DNA of 15,184 nt from Verrucomicrobiota bacterium (lineage in GTDB: Bacteria; Verrucomicrobiota; Verrucomicrobiia; Opitutales; Opitutaceae): positions 1 to 15,184 of the forward strand of contig RFJS01000436.1 in assembly GCA_003694825.1 (NCBI GenBank), read 5' to 3'. The position numbers were made by a program, and so were the translations under genes. Numbering within the stretch: position 1 is the first letter of the stretch; each line of letters begins with the position of its first letter. Below, in pieces: positions 13,292 through 15,184 of this stretch. The notes under the pieces were generated by a model. It had not been told where the DNA came from. It saw nothing but the letters and a program-made list of their open reading frames with translations, and did no database searches.

Positions 13292-13338
13292 CCCGAAATA
13301 TAGAGAGCGTCACACTGGACGCCCGCGCCCTGGGACTC

Positions 13339-14364
13339 TCAACCCACGCCGGCCCCCTCCGCCTGGCTGTGGGCCACGTCGATAAAGGCGAGGATGTTCT
13401 CCAGCGAGGTGTCGCTTTCCACCGCGTGTGAGGGCGAGAAGATATAATTTCCCTCGCGCCCCAGTTCGATCAGCTCGAGCGATTCGCGGCGCACATCCTC
13501 CACGGTTCCATGCGGAAGCGTCCGCTGCATCGACAGCCCGCCCCAGAAAGACAGCCGGCCGCGATACTCCTTCATCAGCGCATGCGTATCCATCACCTCG
13601 GGCTGAAATGGATTGAAGCAATTCAGACCCGCTTCGATCAGATCCGGGAACAACTCATCCACATCGCCACAGCAATGGATGAATTGATATTTCCCCGCGT
13701 CGCGCACGACGCCATACATCCGCTTGATCTGCGGATAAATAAACTCCTTCCAGCGCGGATACCCCATGATGAGCCCGTGCTGTTGTCCCCAGTCGTCGCC
13801 GAAATAGACACCATCGATATCATACTCCAGGGCCTTCTTCACCTGGGCGATATTGTAATCGGCAATACGCATGAACAGCTCGTGCACGAAGTCGGGATCC
13901 TCGAAGAAATCCATCATCAGGTTCTCCATCCCGCGAAGCGTCCACGCCCGCTCGAAAAGCGAAAACCCGATACAGAACAGGCGAAATGCATCCGGCTGGC
14001 GGCGCGTCTTTTCCGGAATCTCGGCAAAGAAACGCTCATCCAGCGGATCCGGGAAGGTGTAGCCCTCGAGCGTCGGCTCTTTCAGCGGGTAGTCCGCGAC
14101 GATGCCGATGTCCTTGTCCACACTGCGGTCCCACACCACGCCAAAGACATCCCGGTAGTGATCGTCCCCCAGATCCTCGAAAAAGCCGATATCGCTGCCC
14201 AGCTCCACGAGATGATTGCCGACCTTCGCCGGCAGATCCGCCTCCTCGATGCCATAGTGTTGGCAGAGCATCTCCCGCGGCTCCTTGGTGAATCGAAACG
14301 ACCACGGCACATAGGGCGGGCGGCGCCCTTCGAGCGCCTCAATAACAACTTCTCTCTTCGTCAT
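13339..14364 (-). CDS. Uroporphyrinogen decarboxylase (UroD/MtaA) superfamily protein, not HemE
   Basis: A 341-residue protein of the URO-D superfamily (PF01208 type), which covers HemE and the corrinoid- or coenzyme-M-linked methyltransferases such as MtaA and CmuA. Seen: [21 protein letters not shown] at the start, [19 protein letters not shown] [11 protein letters not shown] (183-193), [29 protein letters not shown] (227-254), [16 protein letters not shown] (276-291) and [19 protein letters not shown] (310-328). The HemE substrate motif (RQAGRYLPEY) is absent, so haem synthesis is unlikely. His230 and Cys232 match the HxC zinc pair of the methyltransferases; the later Cys ligand is not obvious and His313 stands in that region. 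The substrate is unknown. It follows an AraC-type regulator on the same strand after 199 bases and ends at a clear terminator, so it is probably a single regulated gene. Confidence 0.85.
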   Translation of the reverse strand: MTKREVVIEALEGRRPPYVPWSFRFTKEPREMLCQHYGIEEADLPAKVGNHLVELGSDIGFFEDLGDDHYRDVFGVVWDRSVDKDIGIVADYPLKEPTLEGYTFPDPLDERFFAEIPEKTRRQPDAFRLFCIGFSLFERAWTLRGMENLMMDFFEDPDFVHELFMRIADYNIAQVKKALEYDIDGVYFGDDWGQQHGLIMGYPRWKEFIYPQIKRMYGVVRDAGKYQFIHCCGDVDELFPDLIEAGLNCFNPFQPEVMDTHALMKEYRGRLSFWGGLSMQRTLPHGTVEDVRRESLELIELGREGNYIFSPSHAVESDTSLENILAFIDVAHSQAEGAGVG

Positions 14365-14382
14365 GGGGAATACAGTTTGAAT

Positions 14383-14410
14383 AAATTATGATCGAGCGGG
14401 TGTCAGCCAA
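14383..14410 (-). promoter_or_regulatory. Candidate promoter of the UroD-like gene
   Basis: On the minus strand TTGGCT (14405-14410) is followed after 16 bases by TAATTT (14383-14388), about 20 bases before ATG 14364. The stretch 14365-14400 is unusually AT-rich for this window, which supports a promoter. A short leader without Shine-Dalgarno would result. Confidence 0.45.
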
Positions 14411-14432
14411 CGATTGTAGCATGGATCCGGGG

Positions 14433-14453
14433 AGAGTTTCCACACCCCACTCT
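14433..14453. promoter_or_regulatory. Inverted repeat upstream of the UroD-like promoter (possible operator)
   Basis: AGAGT (14433-14437) and ACTCT (14449-14453) are perfect inverted copies separated by 11 bases, just upstream of the candidate -35 in the 199-base gap between the AraC-type regulator and the UroD-like gene. A second palindrome, AGGCGCCT, lies at 14495-14502. Position suits an activator site, but AraC proteins more often bind direct repeats, so this is speculative. Confidence 0.25.
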
Positions 14454-14563
14454 GCCTCGATCCGATACTTTTCCGGCTCAAACCGATCTCATTCAGGCGC
14501 CTAATAACATTGATAAATTCCCCCACCCGTCCCTGACCGGTTGCGCGCCCGGCATCCGGAGCA

Positions 14564-15184
14564 TCAGTTGTGCGAGCGTAGGCGTATAAACTCCGTCGGA
14601 GATACACCGTAAACCCGCTTGAAAGTGCGGGAAAACTGAAACGGATCCAACTCCAGTTGATCCGCCACCTCGCGGACGAGCCGGCCCGGCTGCAACAGCT
14701 GCTCCGCCGCCCAGGCCATCTGCAGGCGCTGCAACACCCGATAGGGCGTCTCGCCGAGAAACCGCCGATACAGCCGGCACATGTAGGCCACATCCAGACG
14801 GCAGGCCTCGGCCACGCCTTCGACGGTTCGCACGTTGAGAAAGTTCTCCTGCATGAAGGCCTGGCAACGATCGATCGTCGCCCGCGCGCCCCCGGTCCCG
14901 CCCAGCTCGACCCGCTCCTGTGCAATCACGATCATGATCAACTCCAGGGAGAGGACCGCGCCCCGCCGGGCCAACATGTGAGGGTGCGTCCCGAAGCTCA
15001 GCAGTTCTTCCCAGATCGTCGCCAGCCGCGAGGCGCTGCGCACGCCGACACAGCTCCCCGGCTGCAGCCCGATGCGCCGCAGCATCTCCAGAGCATCGTG
15101 GCCGCGAAAATCCACAAAATACTTGCTCATCGGATCGGTATGATGGGCACGGATACAATGTGAAACGCCCGGCCCATAGGTGAA
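14564..15184 (-). CDS. AraC-family transcriptional regulator (5' end beyond the window)
   Basis: C-terminal 206 residues of an AraC/XylS regulator. The last about 100 residues hold the paired helix-turn-helix domain: CQAFMQENFLNVRTVEGVAEACRLDVAYMCRLYRRFLGETPYRVLQRLQM, then the second helix pair and family signature LVREVADQLELDPFQFSRTFKRVYGVSPTEFIRL. An internal ATG at 15130 could be taken as a start, but the frame has no stop up to base 15184 and the extra codons read FTYGPGVSHCIRAHHTDP before MSKYFVDFRG, which looks like the end of an AraC-type cupin sensor domain. The gene therefore continues past the edge. It probably senses a small molecule and controls the UroD-like gene that follows on the same strand. 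No effector can be inferred. Confidence 0.88.
   Translation of the reverse strand, partial: FTYGPGVSHCIRAHHTDPMSKYFVDFRGHDALEMLRRIGLQPGSCVGVRSASRLATIWEELLSFGTHPHMLARRGAVLSLELIMIVIAQERVELGGTGGARATIDRCQAFMQENFLNVRTVEGVAEACRLDVAYMCRLYRRFLGETPYRVLQRLQMAWAAEQLLQPGRLVREVADQLELDPFQFSRTFKRVYGVSPTEFIRLRSHN

Noticed and set aside
1..15184. CRISPR arrays, transposons, phage genes, toxin-antitoxin or defence systems
   Set aside because: No regularly spaced repeats, transposase, integrase or terminal inverted repeats were found; every large coding region is explained by a common family.

Overview
The window is a GC-rich bacterial chromosomal segment with ordinary single-copy genes on both strands. Gene content (arginyl-tRNA synthetase, MiaA, TrpA, tRNA-His), Gram-negative envelope functions (TolC-type channel, PpiD-like periplasmic chaperone, LpxH-like phosphoesterase, YihY membrane protein) and a GYF_2-domain membrane protein suggest a diderm. 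The sequence flavour (GYF_2 protein, UroD-like gene beside an AraC regulator, scarce Shine-Dalgarno sequences) suggests Verrucomicrobiota, perhaps Opitutales. That placement is inference from memory of protein families; no search was run.

Layout, left to right. A pyrimidine-nucleoside-phosphorylase-like gene on the minus strand (26-1366) diverges from a plus-strand series: argS (1614-3371), a GYF_2 membrane protein (3582-4334), a YihY/BrkB-type membrane protein (4395-5930), a PpiD-like membrane-anchored protein (6187-7851), a small FmdB-type zinc ribbon (7915-8163) and a TolC-family outer-membrane protein (8351-9916). The tolC-like gene meets miaA (minus, 9917-10870) with stop codons that abut exactly. 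miaA diverges from an LpxH-like metallophosphoesterase (plus, 11080-11940), which converges on trpA (minus, 11973-12782). A tRNA-His (GTG anticodon, encoded G-1 and CCA) lies at 13009-13086. The right end carries a UroD-family methyltransferase/decarboxylase-like gene (minus, 13339-14364) with a clear intrinsic terminator, preceded on the same strand by an AraC-family regulator (14564 to the window edge). The regulator is cut by the edge: its reading frame stays open to base 15184.

The left and middle parts are housekeeping and envelope genes with no mobile element, CRISPR array, phage gene or toxin-antitoxin pair. The right end (UroD-like plus AraC) looks like a small regulated metabolic unit whose substrate cannot be read from the sequence.

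No clearly new system is visible. The points most worth checking are: a pyrimidine phosphorylase homologue whose family-signature substrate loop is rewritten; a PpiD-like protein that appears to lack the parvulin domain and to carry a duplicated module instead; a recurring C-run directly before ATG with no Shine-Dalgarno at most starts; and several strong GC hairpins in the short intergenic gaps, one ending five bases before a start codon.
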